Shown in pieces: positions 33,960 to 46,522 of a DNA stretch of 64,000 nucleotides. The notes under the pieces were generated by a model, which worked only from the letters and a program-made list of their open reading frames with translations, was not told the origin of the DNA and made no database searches. This DNA is from Tricholomella constricta (Eukaryota > Basidiomycota > Agaricomycetes > Agaricales > Lyophyllaceae), in the NCBI GenBank assembly GCA_013368375.1, contig JAACJP010000011.1, positions 434,001-498,000 of the forward strand. The letters run 5' to 3'. The translations under genes and the position numbers were made by a program. Numbering within the stretch: position 1 is the first letter of the stretch; each line of letters begins with the position of its first letter.

Positions 33960-35271
33960 CCAGCGTTGAGATATATCTGAAGGTTGACTTAACGGTCAGT
34001 GTATGAACGGTGAATTGGTAGCCAGATTCACTCCAAAGGCTGCACTCGGTGCCACAAGGTGCGTGCCAAGGAGTTTTGCTTTACGTAAGGGGACAATTAC
34101 ACGTCGCGTCGTCCAAACCTGCCGCGTCCAAGTTGGTCAAGGACGACGGTGTCAGTGACTTGAACACCGTACAATGCCCAGGAATCTGCCCGACCGTATC
34201 TAAATGGGCTTGACTACGAGCCTGACTCGCTTTCACACCGGCAAAGGGTTTCTTTCATTTTGAATTGAATTTCAACGTCCACGATCACCGTGACCACATC
34301 TAAAGAAACTTTTACAGATCTCAAGTCGGAGATAGTGCGGGACGTGAGCGTAAATTCCGTGATCTCTACCTCGTCAATATCTAGATCGAAGAAAGACAGC
34401 GATGATCCTTGCGCTTGTCATAAAGGTACTGTTTGTCGTCTACCGAATCACCATATGATGTTCAAGTGCCTGGCGTAGATCAACGGATCATGCAAATCTT
34501 CAGCGTAAGCTTTAGATGACCGTAACAAACTCATGTAGCTCGACTGCAGGATGTTATGTTCGAAACACCGAGGAACGTAGACTGGAACTGATTGATTAAG
34601 TGGTGCTCTATGTCGACTTTTTTTTTGAAGCGTTGAATAGACAAAATAGGCGGCTTCAACGATGATTACTTCTTCTCCAGTATTCATGTCTATATTTCTT
34701 GCAAGTAGGCATTGAAATTAAACCACTCGCGATCTTATGCGCCCAACTCTCTATCCAGCAGACGGATGTTGCCCCACAACGGAGGCGTTCTCGAGCGTGT
34801 TACAGCTCTTCTTGATTGCGGGGACGACGCCGGACACGTTTCTGCATTAAAGAAACTTGGGGCATATGGTCCTCTGCTGCTGCAACCCAAGAGCATCGGT
34901 CCAAACATTCTTCACGCGGTATGTGGCATTTCAGCTAGCACAGTAAACTCTTGACACATAATGTATGATGGATGAGTAGTTCCATTCAGCGTCTCCGTTG
35001 TCGACAAAAATAAATTAAGAATAATACACAAAATACAAATTTAGCTCTACATACATACATACACGAAGGACTGCGATACAACCAGATTAGTTATGTACGT
35101 CTGCATTGAGTGGTTTGCAACGATAAATTAAGCCTCGAGCGCACTTGATAGTACAGATTGTCGTGATCGTGGGTACCATCCACAGGCCTTGCGTTGGATT
35201 TAAATCAACAGGCTGAACAGTACCGGTGGCGGTATAGAGGAAGGTGTCAGCTTGGCGGGAGTTCTCTTATC
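33960..35271. other. Intergenic region
   Basis: Only short ORFs. One at 34290-34478 (62 residues, Cys/His-bearing end) is not supported by any family or by splice sites I trust. CATA repeats occur near 35050-35062. I see nothing else. Confidence 0.45.
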
Positions 35272-36000
35272 TCAGGAAATGCGGGTATATGGTGGTGGAG
35301 CATCGTCCAGGGATGCTGCCTGTGACTGCAAAATGCGGAAGATTTCGTTCTCTCGCCTGAGATTCTCCACCTCCTCCCTGAGTCGTCGTTGGGTCCCCGT
35401 GTCAGCACGGGCAGGTGGCGGCGGAACGTAGACTGTTTGTGGCTGTCGACGGAAGGTCTCATTCTCTCGCCTAAGGTTCTCCACCTCATCCCTGAGCCAC
35501 TGAGCCTGAGCTTCGTCACCAGTTGTGCTTAGATTCCGGGCTCTCGAGCGCCGAATTCTTTCGCTGTGCTCTCTCATGCGAGCCAGTAAGCCCTGAGCGG
35601 CTTGATCCTCTGCTAGTGGAATCAATCGGCGGTCTGGCTTTTTCTGTGCTCGTGCGATGATGGCCTTGTTCAATTCCCTGTCCTCTAACTCCAAGCGCCG
35701 CCGTTCGGCTTCATGGGCAGAAAATTTCGGCGATGCGACTCGAGTAACTAGACGCAATTAGTACATGGGTAAAGCATCTACAATTTGATAATGCTCACAT
35801 TTTTTAAAACGCGTACTATTTATCTGGCGAGATTTTCCCGGACTCGCGCCGCAATGTGCAGCTGTTGCCTGTGCTCGACAGAGAATGACCGTGTTAAGAT
35901 CTGGATTGCCGTCCTGGGATCGAACATAAGCTGATGTACGTGTTCGGGTAACTTTTCGTTCAAGTGATAAGCACAGGAATTCCATCCAAATTCGATTCAT
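35272..36000 (-). CDS. Coiled-coil protein of unknown function with a C-terminal PPxY motif
   Basis: Two exons (36000-35799 and 35747-35272) join by a GT-AG intron to 225 residues. The second exon is strongly helical and charged, with two matching coiled-coil blocks (WLRDEVENLRRENETF and RLREEVENLRRENEIF) separated by a Pro-rich linker. The end reads DDAPPPYTRIS, containing a PPxY motif of the kind bound by WW domains. I do not recognise the family. The gene sits alone in a gene-poor stretch, so a young or lineage-specific gene is possible. Confidence 0.55.
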
Positions 36001-37791
36001 GATTTACGCACGTCTTGTCTGAGCTTTGTCATCCATTTGTTGAAACCACCTCATGGTGCGCTGATTGCGCGCAAATACGAAGATAATGTGAGGAGCGAGA
36101 TCGCAGGTATCGTCGCAGAGTATGTTCCAGTGGGTTCAAGAGGGGCATCGTTTCCACGAGAGAAGTCCATTCTTATACAGCGCGCGTCATCAGCCATCAA
36201 AATTGATTGTTTGACATCGGATGTTTGATACTTCAGTATAGGAGGGCGCTAGACACTGTTAATTCAGATCAAGGTATCTGTCGGAGGTCGTGAGAGTTTC
36301 GACCGTCGGTGCCCGATATCCACGGTGATACATACCCCACAAACAGGAGAAAGTTTTACTAGAATTGTGAATTGCGGAACGATTAGCTATTTATGAATGC
36401 GCCCACCTGAGTACCTGAACTCCTCGTCGTCAGGGTATATTTTTGGTGAGGCTATACGGTGGGGGAGAATGGGTTGGCCCTGCGTCATCTGCCCGAGATC
36501 GCGGTTGCAGGGGCAGCGCGGCCGGTAGAGGAAGCTCCCTGTGACTGTTGGCTCTCCAGTCGACAAGTGCACACGGCGTCCCTATATGGACTCGCTGGCG
36601 TCAGCAAGCCTAAGAAATCAGGTGTCACGAGTGGCAGTTGAGGTTAGTGGGGAAATATGAGCAAGCATGTGCCAGATGACGACAGATATGTCAACGTTGA
36701 GGAAGCTATGTACTTCTGTGGGGAGTGTTACCAGTCCTCCTAAATTAGCTAACCGGCCCTGAAAACAACCGATTGCCGAGCTGGGTAGAGGACGAAACCA
36801 ACAACAGCTTCTCAAATGATCTTGTTGAGGCTGCCCTTTTTGGCGGAAGCGGGAGAGTTTTGGCGGCAGTGTCGTTGACGATGTTTCTTTGCATGGATCG
36901 TATGTAGTCTAGCCAAAACACGGCACGAGTCAAATAATTAGGCTTGTCAAGCCTTGTGCTTCCTTGAGGGTGACTGTAAGGTTATGCTGCCAGGAAATCA
37001 CATCCAGTCAAGAGAGCTTCTGATGTAGTGCCTGCCCCGGTCGACTTGTGGCGTCGAAAGTATATTCGTATGAGAAGGGCGGTCCACTGTCCTTTGAGTA
37101 AGTCGATTGATGCTTTCCAGGTTTGTGAAGGTTTCGGTATACTGAGATCGGCAAGCCTAAAGTGAGATGAAACTCTAAAAAATGAATTCTAGGGCTGATG
37201 TTTCGCCAGAATGAAACTGCGACCACGACGTTATCCAAGATCGGCTGTCCAGCGCTCGGTCTCCACGTCATGGTATGGTTTGGATGGACGGATAAACACT
37301 CAATCCCCCCACGCGAACTCCGGTTTGTGGCGTTATTGTATCAGTGGACTACAGTTACGATCCGCGGAACCCACCTTTCCCGGAATACCATGAGTAAAAT
37401 TGGTATCGACTATCGTCGGATGTATAGTTCAGCTTGATGTCGTCAGATTAGGTTAGAAGGCTATCCGAGAAGAGAAACCGGAGTGCTTTTCGAAGAATGG
37501 AAAATGAGAGCAAGGAGTTGCCCTACATGACCACCGAGTCTGTAGTGCTATCCGACGTTAGACCAAGCCGTTGGTTTCTGAAGATAACATAGTCAAATAA
37601 CTGTGACACGGTCATGTGATTAGATTCGTTCGTGACAACTCCCGACCAATGATTTGAGCACTCAACTACTTCGTCGCTTCAACAGTCGCTTCCCGTTTTC
37701 GTACAGAACGACCAACCTGGCTTGAGGCGCTCACTCGTACTATCTTCTTGGATAAATTGAAGCTTGGAGCAAACCCTGGATAGCCCAGTGT
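36001..37791. other. Intergenic region upstream of RAD52
   Basis: Only short unsupported ORFs on both strands. The last few hundred bases should carry the RAD52 promoter and leader. Confidence 0.5.
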
Positions 37792-40002
37792 ATGGCTGGA
37801 GCGTTCAGCGGTCATCTCATAAACTCGTTTCATGCACAACAAGCCGGGTTTGCAGGCCCTTTCGGAACTCAGAACACACAGCTCATAACAAGCGGTGCGA
37901 TGTCATTCAACCCACAAATGCATGGGACTCCAGCGATGGGAAATCAATCTATGGGCGACTATTCATTCTCGTTCGGTTCTCCGCAGCCGTCCCTCTTCAA
38001 TTCAGAGCTTTCCGAGGCTACCACTCTCAAGATCGCTTCACTTCAAGCCAAGCTGAACCAGAAACTTGGACCAGAGTACATTTCCCAGCGCCCTGGCCCG
38101 GGAGGTGGCCCAAAACTCACTTACGCTGAAGGATGGAAAATCATCAACTTAGCCAACGAGGTGTTCGGTTTCAATGGATGGAGCTCGAATGTGGTCAGCC
38201 TTACTACGGATTTCATAGACTATAATGAAGAATCGCGGAGATATAATGTGGGGACGACGGCAATCGTTCGGGTCACCTTGCGAGATGGAGTATACCATGA
38301 GGATATTGGGTATGGGATGGTGGAAAACTCGAAGAGCAAGGGTGCTTCGCTTGATAAGGTCCGCCCATAGTGTCAGCCAATGTCCTAGGGAATTGACATC
38401 TGCCACTGATTTCCACTAGTGCAAGAAAGAGGCCGTGACGGACGGCTTAAAGCGTGCTCTTAGAAGTTTTGGAAATCTCCTAGGGAACTGTCTCTACGAC
38501 AAATCTTACACACAGGAGGTGGTCAAGATAAAGGTGGCACCAGTACGTCTATTATTGTATCGAACTATTGACTTGTAACTCATGACATGACATGCAGCCT
38601 AAATTTGACAAGAGCGAACTCCATCGTCGTCCCGAATTCGAAGAGACCAAGCCAAACATCGCTGCCTCGACCTCCACATCCGCATTTACACCTTCATTCG
38701 CATCAAATCCCACGCATGTAAACAACTATACTAATAACAATGTCACACCTACGCGCCCGCCAGCCCGTATCGCCCAACAACCTACTAAAGTCCTTTCTTC
38801 TCTTCCATCGCACATGCGGTCCGAAGCCAGCGTTGCGGGGCCATCTTCTCATGTTGCCCGAACTTCTTCCAACAATCAAACTATTACTTCATCATCGAAA
38901 GCCCAGCCCTCGGTCCCCACCACGTCAAGCACCGTGCCGAATTCTGGGCGCCAAAGCTCCGTTGCGCTTCCACCACCAAATATTAAACCTATGGCATCCG
39001 GCGCGTCAAACGCGCCTCAACCTCCACCTGTGGCGGCCCCGCTGCTGCAGCCGGAGGACACTAAAAATGAGGAGGGTGATGAATCGTTTCACTTCAATTC
39101 GGACGACGACGCGTTCCTTGCACTGGTCGATCTTGGGGAAGGCGACCTTGGGCAACCTCTACTACCCGAAACCGACCTCGGCAGACCTTTACACGATGAC
39201 GACGAAGGATCTGATCCTAGTCGGTCCACGGATAGCATAAGTTCTGGTAGCGGTGCCGCTGGCCAAGGACATCGAAGATCTTCGTTATCGAACTCGTCGT
39301 CGACTCGCGCGCAAGGCTCTGGTATGCCACCACCTCCACCCCCAGTACAACAAGGAACTGGAATGCTTTCAAAGTTGTTGCCTCATAATAAGCCTCAGCC
39401 GCTGCTGCATCCACCCCACCGCGCGTCCAATCAGTTTAGCTCTGCGCCTAAGCCGCCGGTGCCTCAAGCTGCGAATCAGAATCAATGTCGTCCCAACCAC
39501 AATGCGCCCTCGAGAATTCATCAGAACCAGAATCAGAACCAGAACCACCAGCCAGCGTCGGCGACCGGTGGTGTGACCCTCAAACGACCGTCGACGCCGT
39601 CGATGGGAGGCTTCCATTTTCCACCTGGCGTTGTAAGTAAAACATTCCAATTTTTTGTGCCTGTGTCATTTTATGGTCTCTGATACTTCAACGTCCCACG
39701 CAGGACCCTCGCGCGGAGCAGCACAAGCCACCGGTAGCCGCACAAGGACAAGGATCATCGTCAGGGATCGGCTCGAAACGCCCTTTGGAGTCAATGTTCG
39801 TCTATCGTTTTAAAGCGGTGGATAGTACTCAAGCTGAATTCGTTACAGATCTTCATCAGGAAACACGAGAGCTGGGATGGGAGGGATCACGGGGGTAGGA
39901 GGAGGAGGAGGAGGAACTGGTATAAGGCAGGCAAAGCGAGAAGTCTTTGGGAGATTGGACCTTGGGGAGGGCGGGGACTTGAAGAGGGTTCGGCACCTTT
40001 AA
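37792..40002 (+). CDS. RAD52: DNA recombination and repair protein RAD52
   Basis: Exons 37792-38358, 38420-38542, 38598-39632, 39704-39795 and 39849-40002 join to 656 residues. The conserved ring-forming, DNA-annealing domain lies at about residues 70-225 ([24 protein letters not shown]..., [34 protein letters not shown]). The long C-terminal part is disordered, rich in Ser/Pro/Gln/Asn with an acidic patch (about residues 390-440), and ends in a basic Gly-rich segment (KREVFGRLD...KRVRHL). Rad52 loads Rad51 and anneals single strands in homologous recombination; in fungi the C-terminal region binds Rad51. All introns are GT-AG and the joined frame closes exactly. Confidence 0.93.
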
Positions 40003-40593
40003 GGGAGGTGTGTGTGTGTGTGTCTTGTCTTGTCTTGTCTTGCAAAGGCTGTTGGAGTGGGGGCCCAAGGACCCTTTAGTTCAGTTGTATTGATAGCATG
40101 TTTTTTTCTATCGTCGTGACTCTGACTCGTGCATCCGCTGTATTATATTGCTCAGCGCTCAGCTGTGGCGTTTGCTATCGATGTTTTGGGATTTTTGATG
40201 TGTGAAGCGTTCTTGGTCGTAGTAGTTAGTGAGTGTGCGAAGATAATCGTAGCGAGGCCGCTAGTGCAGTTTCACTCGCTCTTCTCATCGACGGCTCGAC
40301 ACGAACCAGGCATTTGATGGTATTTATTTGCGCACTGTTTGTACTCACTTCAAGTTCGCGAGGCCTCGCCGGTCCACTTCGTTTTCAGTTCGTTCCAGTG
40401 AAGTGGAAACGAAGTGTCACTTCACTTCACTTCAATTCACTTCGCGGCAACACTATCAAGATGGTAGTGGCATTAGGACAGGTAAGAACTTTTCAGCAAC
40501 GTCACTTGTTTGTTTCTCAAATCCTTGCACCCGGGTTTCCATACAAGCGTCCAAAAAAAACCCGGGTTCCTCTGAGAAACAGGGTCTCCAAAT
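40003..40593. other. Intergenic region with short tandem repeats
   Basis: TG repeats then TCTTG repeats near 40010-40040, and ACTTC-type repeats near 40415-40445. No supported gene; the right edge meets the P4-ATPase remnant. Confidence 0.55.
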
Positions 40594-41611
40594 AGTTTTA
40601 TCCTACATTGACATCGAGTTTGTACGCACATGTCAGGCGGCATTCATCTACTTTGACTCAGACACCTGCTACGACAAGGCTGGGCAAGCCATCGTTGCGC
40701 GCTCATGGAACTTATCGGATGACCTTGGCCAGATCGAGTATATCTTCTCTGACAAGGCTGTTATTACCCTGACTCAGGTGCGTCGTTTCCGGTATTCATT
40801 TTACATACATTTCTGAACCATCTCCAGAACTCGATGATATTCCGCGAATGCTCTATCGCAGGAAAAGTGTACCGTGGGGACCCCGAATCGGTTCGCGAAA
40901 AACACCCAGATGTGCAGCCCGTCGCACCCCTGACGAAAGGTGCGAATCCCGCCTCCCTCCCGGCGTCGTCCTCTGGCGAATCCTCCATCGCAGCAGGCTC
41001 CAACGACGACCAGAAAGACCTCGCAACGGCCGTCCCCGAACCGCCTGCCCCCGGCGCCACCAAGCTCTCCCCGCAAATCGTATATCACTTTTCCGACGCA
41101 ACCCTCGCCGCAGGCCTCCAAGCCTCTGCCAGTGCAGACCCCAACTCCCCCGATGCAGCACACGCACAATCCTTTAATGGCTTCTTCTCCGTGCTCGCGC
41201 TCTGCCACACCGTCCTGACTGGCGTTGACCCCGAGACAGGTTCACTCGAGTACAAGGCACAAAGTTCGGATGAGGCGGTGCTCGTGTAGGCCGCGGCGAG
41301 ATGTTGGATTTGTGTTCCGGGGGCGCGACGTTGATGTGCTGATGCTGCAGACGCTGTTCAGCGAAGAGCTGGAACGGTACCAGCTGTTGAACATCCTCGA
41401 GTTTACGAGCGCTCGGAAAAGGATGAGTGTCGTGTTGCGCAAGTTGGACGAGCAGGATGGGTGGATGTTTTTATTGTGCAAGGGTGCGGATACTGTTATC
41501 TATGAGAGGCTTAAGGAGGGTGCGGATGAGTTGAAGGCAGACCAGAGACATTTAGCGGAGTTTGCCAGCGGAGGGCTGAGGACGCTCTCATTGGCGTACA
41601 AGGTCATCTAA
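40594..41611 (+). pseudogene. P4-type phospholipid-flippase ATPase fragment
   Basis: The translation shows ARSWNLSDDLGQIEYIFSDK, then (after an intron near 40780-40826) NSMIFRECSIAGKVYRGD, later SSDEAVLV, and a nucleotide-binding part with ILEFTSARKRMSVVLR and LCKGADTVIYERL. These belong to fungal Dnf/Drs2-type flippases. The universal DKTGTLT phosphorylation motif reads DKAVITLT here. A TAG at 41287-41289 interrupts where the family usually has Gln, and a stop comes at 41609-41611. The N-terminal membrane part and the C-terminal membrane region are missing. It cannot be a working pump. Confidence 0.85.
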
Positions 41612-41689
41612 GGTGGGTCTCTAATTTTTCTTTTCTCCTGAGATTTGTGATGTTGATGTAGTGAGCGTGCCATACAGCTTATCTGTGCC

Positions 41690-42650
41690 AAATCGTGCAT
41701 CTGTTGATTTCAATCCCTTCTTTCAATCAGACCAATCCTTCCCCGCCCCATGCTCGCGAAAATACATACCGCCAACTCTTCCGTCTCAAGGCCGTCCATA
41801 TAAAAACCATCTTTGCAGTCATCTATATCGGAATCGAAGTCACAGTTGGAGGTGCGACTTTCCTTTTACTAATATTTTGAACTACCAGCACTAAAGACGT
41901 GTAACTAACTCTGCCGGGTATAACTCGTCAGGCTTTCTCGGTGGTAAGTTCGATTGTGTCAACTGTGTTGCAGTACTGATCAATGCGTTGGGCAGGCCTT
42001 ATGCTAGGGCGCATAGGTCTCATGTGGCTTAACATATTGACGATACCACAGGTCGGTGGCCATCTAGTGGTAATCATCTACACTATCCATCGCAATCATG
42101 TATGTAACCTTCTCGCAACTGATAACTACTGTTAATCCTGTCTGTAGACTCGAAATCACGATCTAGTTCGTCCCATCCATCATCGGAAACGCAGTCGCCG
42201 TAAGTCGCGCCTGCCTGTCTCCTTTCGTGCTTCTTGCTCATCTTGCGACAGGTCTCCCTGATTGGACTTGTTCTGAGGCCCATGTTCCAGGTCATGCTCT
42301 CACACTCCTCGAAGGTCCTCTCGCGGTGGCTCTTGACCGTCTGCATAGGATGGATCACCGGCATCGGCATGGTCGGCTCCGCTGACCTGCCCTTCCTCAC
42401 CGGACTCTTGTCCTCCCGGTTTGGTACTGCCTCCCTCCAACCACTGCGCTTCAAGATCTTCGACGCACATTTATTTCAATGCACTGACGCTGATGGTTGT
42501 AACTGTGTGTTCAGAATGGTGGGCCCATGTTGGTTACGATGCTGGTGGTGTGGGTGTTTGTCCCGAAGGGTGTGTGGCGCGTGGACTGAGGGGGGACATT
42601 CGGGTGGACGCATTTGTGTCTTTCATTCTCTTGCTTAGGGTTTGTATCTT
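41690..42650 (+). pseudogene. Major-facilitator transporter remnant
   Basis: Broken pieces in several frames read like a fungal MFS transporter: LKAVHIKTIFAVIYIGIEVTVGG, then GLMLGRIGLMWLNILTIPQ, then a segment near 42234-42450 with LLTVCIGWITGIGMVGSADLPFLTGLLSSRFG. The pieces are in family order but are separated by stops and small shifts. It begins just after the P4-ATPase fragment, so two unrelated membrane-protein remnants abut. Confidence 0.6.
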
Positions 42651-43066
42651 GTAAGGGAACACAAGGTTGACATAGACATGTTATGGCTGGAGACTTGACG
42701 CGGACGTATCAGGGCTTTAAAGTGTTGGTGCGAAGCCCTTCAGCAACTTACACAAACTCCCGGCTCGGATCTGCACCTCCTCTCAAAGGGATCATCATCC
42801 ATGCGCACCCCAAATTGCTTCGCTAGGAGGGAACACATCCGAAGGGAAATTGCGACAGAAACAACACCGCGTCCTTGACAAGCGATGCCACAACTGGGGA
42901 TTGACGACACGTTGCGCAAGTCCCTCGACGTACCCGGCATGCCCTCGTTCAATCAAAGCATATAACATAGCAGCAGTAAACTAAGAGCAGGGATGACTAC
43001 ATACACTGGAATGATAGCTAAAGGGGGGAAAAATAGGGTATTGAATTCGGTTATGCTCTGAACAAA
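42651..43066. other. Intergenic region
   Basis: No coding signal or repeat that I can support. Confidence 0.45.
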
Positions 43067-43782
43067 CTAGCCCTGGAAACGCATGAACTTGGGATGAAGG
43101 ACTGCAGGGCCCCGCGTCGGAATGTTAAGGAAGCGATCATCGTGGCCCTCTTGTTTAATTCTGATTCGGATACCTTCTGGAACCATATAGGTCTCCCAGT
43201 TGGGATCGGGGTTGCCTTTGCGCAGTCGCTCCATAGACGTCTTGAACTCAGTTGAGCCATTCTTTTGTCTCTCGAAGCTTTCCTCGATGGACACGACTTC
43301 GCCGCCGCCAATGCTGTCTGAGTAAAGAGTGATGTTTTCGGGAGTGCGAATGTATTGGCCGCTCTTGTCGACAAAGTCGAGGGAGTAAGAGTGATATTGT
43401 GCCAAGTCCCCTTCAAAAACGCGGATCGAGAGGTTCGGGCCCAGTTCCGTCACCTGAATGGCCTCGCCCTCGCGGGGTTTACGCTGTCAATGTAGAATTA
43501 GTTGACCGCCGCAAAAGTTGACCAGGAGCACGAGCGACCTACTCCGATCTGCGCGGCGACTGGGATATTCCTGGCTCTCTCGCTCTCTGCCCGTGTGTTT
43601 TTGACCGCTATGATACCGTTCTCGACCGAGCCATACTGGCTCGCGAGCACGCTTCTGACTCGGTCTATCGAAAAATTGACCTCAGTCGCGAGCTTTGCAA
43701 GAAACTCCGTCATCTCATAAGTCTCTCCACGCCGCGGAGGGGTTCGAGGTTGGAACGTAGAGGGTTGGTTGGAATGGCCCAT
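43067..43782 (-). CDS. Conserved-looking hypothetical protein (two exons)
   Basis: Exon 1 (43782-43543) and exon 2 (43483-43067) join across a 59-nt GT-AG intron to exactly 219 codons (218 residues). The protein starts MGHSNQPSTFQPRTPPRRGE and continues with a helical segment (residues ~20-60). The second exon reads like a beta-rich domain (SIRVFEGDLAQYHSYSLDFV..., GGGEVVSIEESFE, RIRIKQEGHDDRFLNIPTRG) ending LHPKFMRFQG. There is no signal peptide or membrane span. I do not recognise the family; the clean splice and coding character argue it is real. Confidence 0.65.
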
Positions 43783-44589
43783 AGTGGGAGGCGGTAATGA
43801 TGCAGCTGCGTGGCAGAGAGTTTAAATACGCCGGGCGTGTCAACATGGACGTGACAGTTTATATCCCAGCCGTGATTCGAAGGGGAACTATTGTACTAGT
43901 CTGTGCCACTGCACCTCGGCAACAAGGATTGTCCGTTCATGATTCATGAAAACACAAGCGCTCCTATTCACGTAGGTGTCGATGACTAGCCGTACCGTCA
44001 CTAATATATTGGTCGCACTAAAGGCACAGAAAAAGATAACAAATCAACCAATGTGTTTCAAATACGAACAATGGGATCGAGGTTTTTTACTATTGCTTGT
44101 TCCCTTTGTGTTCCTGTCCGGGAATTCTCCGAAGGGTGATTGTTTTTAGGTGATTCTTACGGAGATGGCGCGCCACACTATTGCTGACTTGCCACGCCAC
44201 GGTTCTGATAGAATGGACCTTGACACAACAAAGGAATGCTAGCCACATAATTCTATCCATCCATCCCATCCATCGATTCCAATTCTTTTGTTTTTCCAAG
44301 TGCTTCCGTTCGAGAACAGCCCTGTCTCGTTCAAGTTATTGTAATAGCCTTGCATAAATATTGCAAATCTGGTGTCGTTTCTTTCATCTTCAGCCTCTCG
44401 ACTTTGCTTCGAAGAAGACAGTAACCACCACCATTTCTCTGAACGTGAGTACTCGTATATCTATGTCCTATTCGTCCTCAGACTTCGGTCGATGTTATTG
44501 TGGCGGTCAGCTTCTCCAGTCACACTAGTGTCGGTCATTTCTCTCATGACAACCTGAGGCTGATTGCGAGTTTTCCAGGTTCTCTACCT
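43783..44589. other. Intergenic region and possible 5' exon
   Basis: CCATC repeats occur near 44258-44275 and a C/T-rich leader near 44370. A small upstream exon for the gene at 44590 may exist, since a GTGAGT donor lies near 44440 and a TTTCCAG acceptor near 44572-44578, but I cannot prove it. Confidence 0.4.
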
Positions 44590-45096
44590 ATGCCATCAAG
44601 GAAGTTCATTGGCGCTTCTGGATTGTTTACCGACCAACAGCGCCAGATAGACATTGAATTCAACAACATGGGCCTTCCTGAGGGCTTTGGTCCCCGCCGC
44701 CTGCTTCATGTTTGTGTTGGATTGGGCCAGGGTGTCCTTGTCACTCAATCACAGGTCATGAATGGAGCAGATTGGATTATCGACCCTGCCCTAGGATTTG
44801 TCGATGTTCATGACCAAGGTCGCAGTCACGCTCCACTGCCGGTCCCGGTTCTAATTGCACCTGCCAATGTCTTGGTCAACGGTGCAGATGTGGGCCTAAT
44901 GGGATTTCCTATGCCCTGGTGTCATCAGCTGCGAGTGGATCGTATAAATGTTCACGTGGTCCCCCACTTCGTCTATTACCCCCATAAACGAAATGCGCCG
45001 GGGGAAGACATGGTCCGTGATCATGCCAAGCCATCGGTGCACTTTATGCGCATCTACTATGGCGGCCATATCCAGAACTGGAGGCAGATCGAGTAA
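44590..45096 (+). CDS. Hypothetical protein, start uncertain
   Basis: The open frame from ATG 44590 (MPSRKFIGASGLFTDQQRQ) gives 168 residues to TAA at 45094-45096. The frame is open 90 bases further upstream but without an ATG, and a TTTCCAG acceptor just before suggests a spliced first exon. The protein is compact and mixed in composition (for example LLHVCVGLGQGVLVTQSQVM and FMRIYYGGHIQNWRQIE) with no membrane span. No family recognised. Confidence 0.5.
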   Translation: MPSRKFIGASGLFTDQQRQIDIEFNNMGLPEGFGPRRLLHVCVGLGQGVLVTQSQVMNGADWIIDPALGFVDVHDQGRSHAPLPVPVLIAPANVLVNGADVGLMGFPMPWCHQLRVDRINVHVVPHFVYYPHKRNAPGEDMVRDHAKPSVHFMRIYYGGHIQNWRQIE

Positions 45097-46159
45097 ATCA
45101 TAGTTAGTGTTGTGCACAGGAATTAGAACGTTAGGGCAGGATAGCGTACATGTGTCAAATGCAGGCCACTGTGTGTTTATGTGTGTCCGTATGTGTGCAA
45201 GCTGCAGATCAATAGAGATCAATTCGCGGACAGTTCATCCTGCTGCTGATTCCTGCATAACAGGACCATGTTCCGTGTTTCTTTTTATCAGCGGTCATCC
45301 CGAGACGACAGCGGACACGTATGGCAGTGAGATTCTTTGATCATGTGGCTCAAACATGAATTCATGAGGCTCTTTCACACAGGCAACACTGTCATAACTT
45401 TGCAAAACCAAACTGATACCATCAGTTAAAGCGTTTTGCACGGCGACTGTGATTCACTGATGACCCTCATTTTGCAAAACACCGCAGTTGACCGGTTACA
45501 ACTGTGCCGACCTTTTTTTGATACCCGGCAGGACCGGTTGGACCGATTTGGGCTTGCCACATCAGCAAAATGGTTCGAGTCTTGTGAGCAGAACAGAAGC
45601 AATCAAAAGGGTCTCAAAATCAATAAAATCGATCGTAATGTCCACAATCTAGTAAAGGCGATTACGGCTGGATGGCAGTCCTCATAACATCATTACAATT
45701 AAATCATAAGTCATGAAATATCTGTGCTCATTGTAACCAATGTAATGATTGCATATCCTATTACCCATTTAAAGTAGGTTACGGCAAGGCAGGGACCAAT
45801 ATATGGGCTTAGTACAAGGCAATAACAACACAAATATCAGAATGCAAAATTGCTTGCATCAAAATCATTTCACACTTGTGCATTGGCTAGAAATTAGAAT
45901 AATGACATTAGAAGGTACAATTACGGGCAAATTACGGGAGGACAATTGATTGACTGGGACGAACGTCCGGCGAACATGTTTGCCGGACGTCCGTGGACAT
46001 GACATAAGCTCCATGAGTCAGCCAGCCAATGCTTGTTTGGTTGGTTTGGCTACAGCCTCTACATGTTTTTGTCTGCACGCCGCTGGTCCATCATTGACAA
46101 GACTGCTTCGACTACTGCTGTACTTAAGCGTCTTTCAGCAATGTAATTATTATCACACC
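45097..46159. other. Intergenic region left of element F
   Basis: The right part is AT-rich with short repeats (AAATTACGGG near 45920-45940). Inverted TGCAAAAC/GTTTTGCA pieces lie near 45400-45440. No supported gene. Confidence 0.45.
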
Positions 46160-46301
46160 ATGTCCAATACTTCTCTTGAGGCTCTCGCGATGATTTTGCA
46201 CCGCCATCCTGACCTTGCAGGTGTGCTTGATTTCACATCACTACTGAAATTCATCTACCTCATTGGCATTCTCAAACCTTTTCTATTGATCCTACAGCCG
46301 G
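46160..46301 (+). CDS. Possible 5' exon of a small hydrophobic protein, cut by element F
   Basis: ATG 46160 opens MSNTSLEALAMILHRHPDLA followed by a hydrophobic stretch (FIYLIGILKPFLLILQP) up to the start of element F. On the far side of F, at 57691-57695, the same GCCGG occurs and is followed by GTGAGT, a 5' splice site, so the original locus may have read ...CTACAGCCG|GTGAGT. This is inference; the exon could also be chance. Confidence 0.3.
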
Positions 46302-46522
46302 TGTAAGGGCGCTTACTATCTTATCGACTAATCTGATCTAATCGTATCTTATCGACACGATTATGCTATTGTTTGGCAACACCTTCCGGTGTTGCCTATT
46401 TAATCCTTTACATTACATAATTAAAGAGTAGACCTTGTACACCTATACGTAGCAATCGACAGACTTGTCAAGCTTACGTCTAGCGTGCACAGCAAGGTCC
46501 CCAATCTTGTAACTCCGTTACA
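46302..46522 (+). repeat. Element F 5' LTR (right end uncertain)
   Basis: The start is fixed by the match with 57572. The first 72 bases match the right copy; the end is a guess at TTACA 46522. A perfect 9-bp hairpin (GGCAACACC, loop TTCC, GGTGTTGCC) lies at 46375-46396, followed by TATTTAA. I found neither a tRNA-type nor a convincing self-type primer site. Confidence 0.5.
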
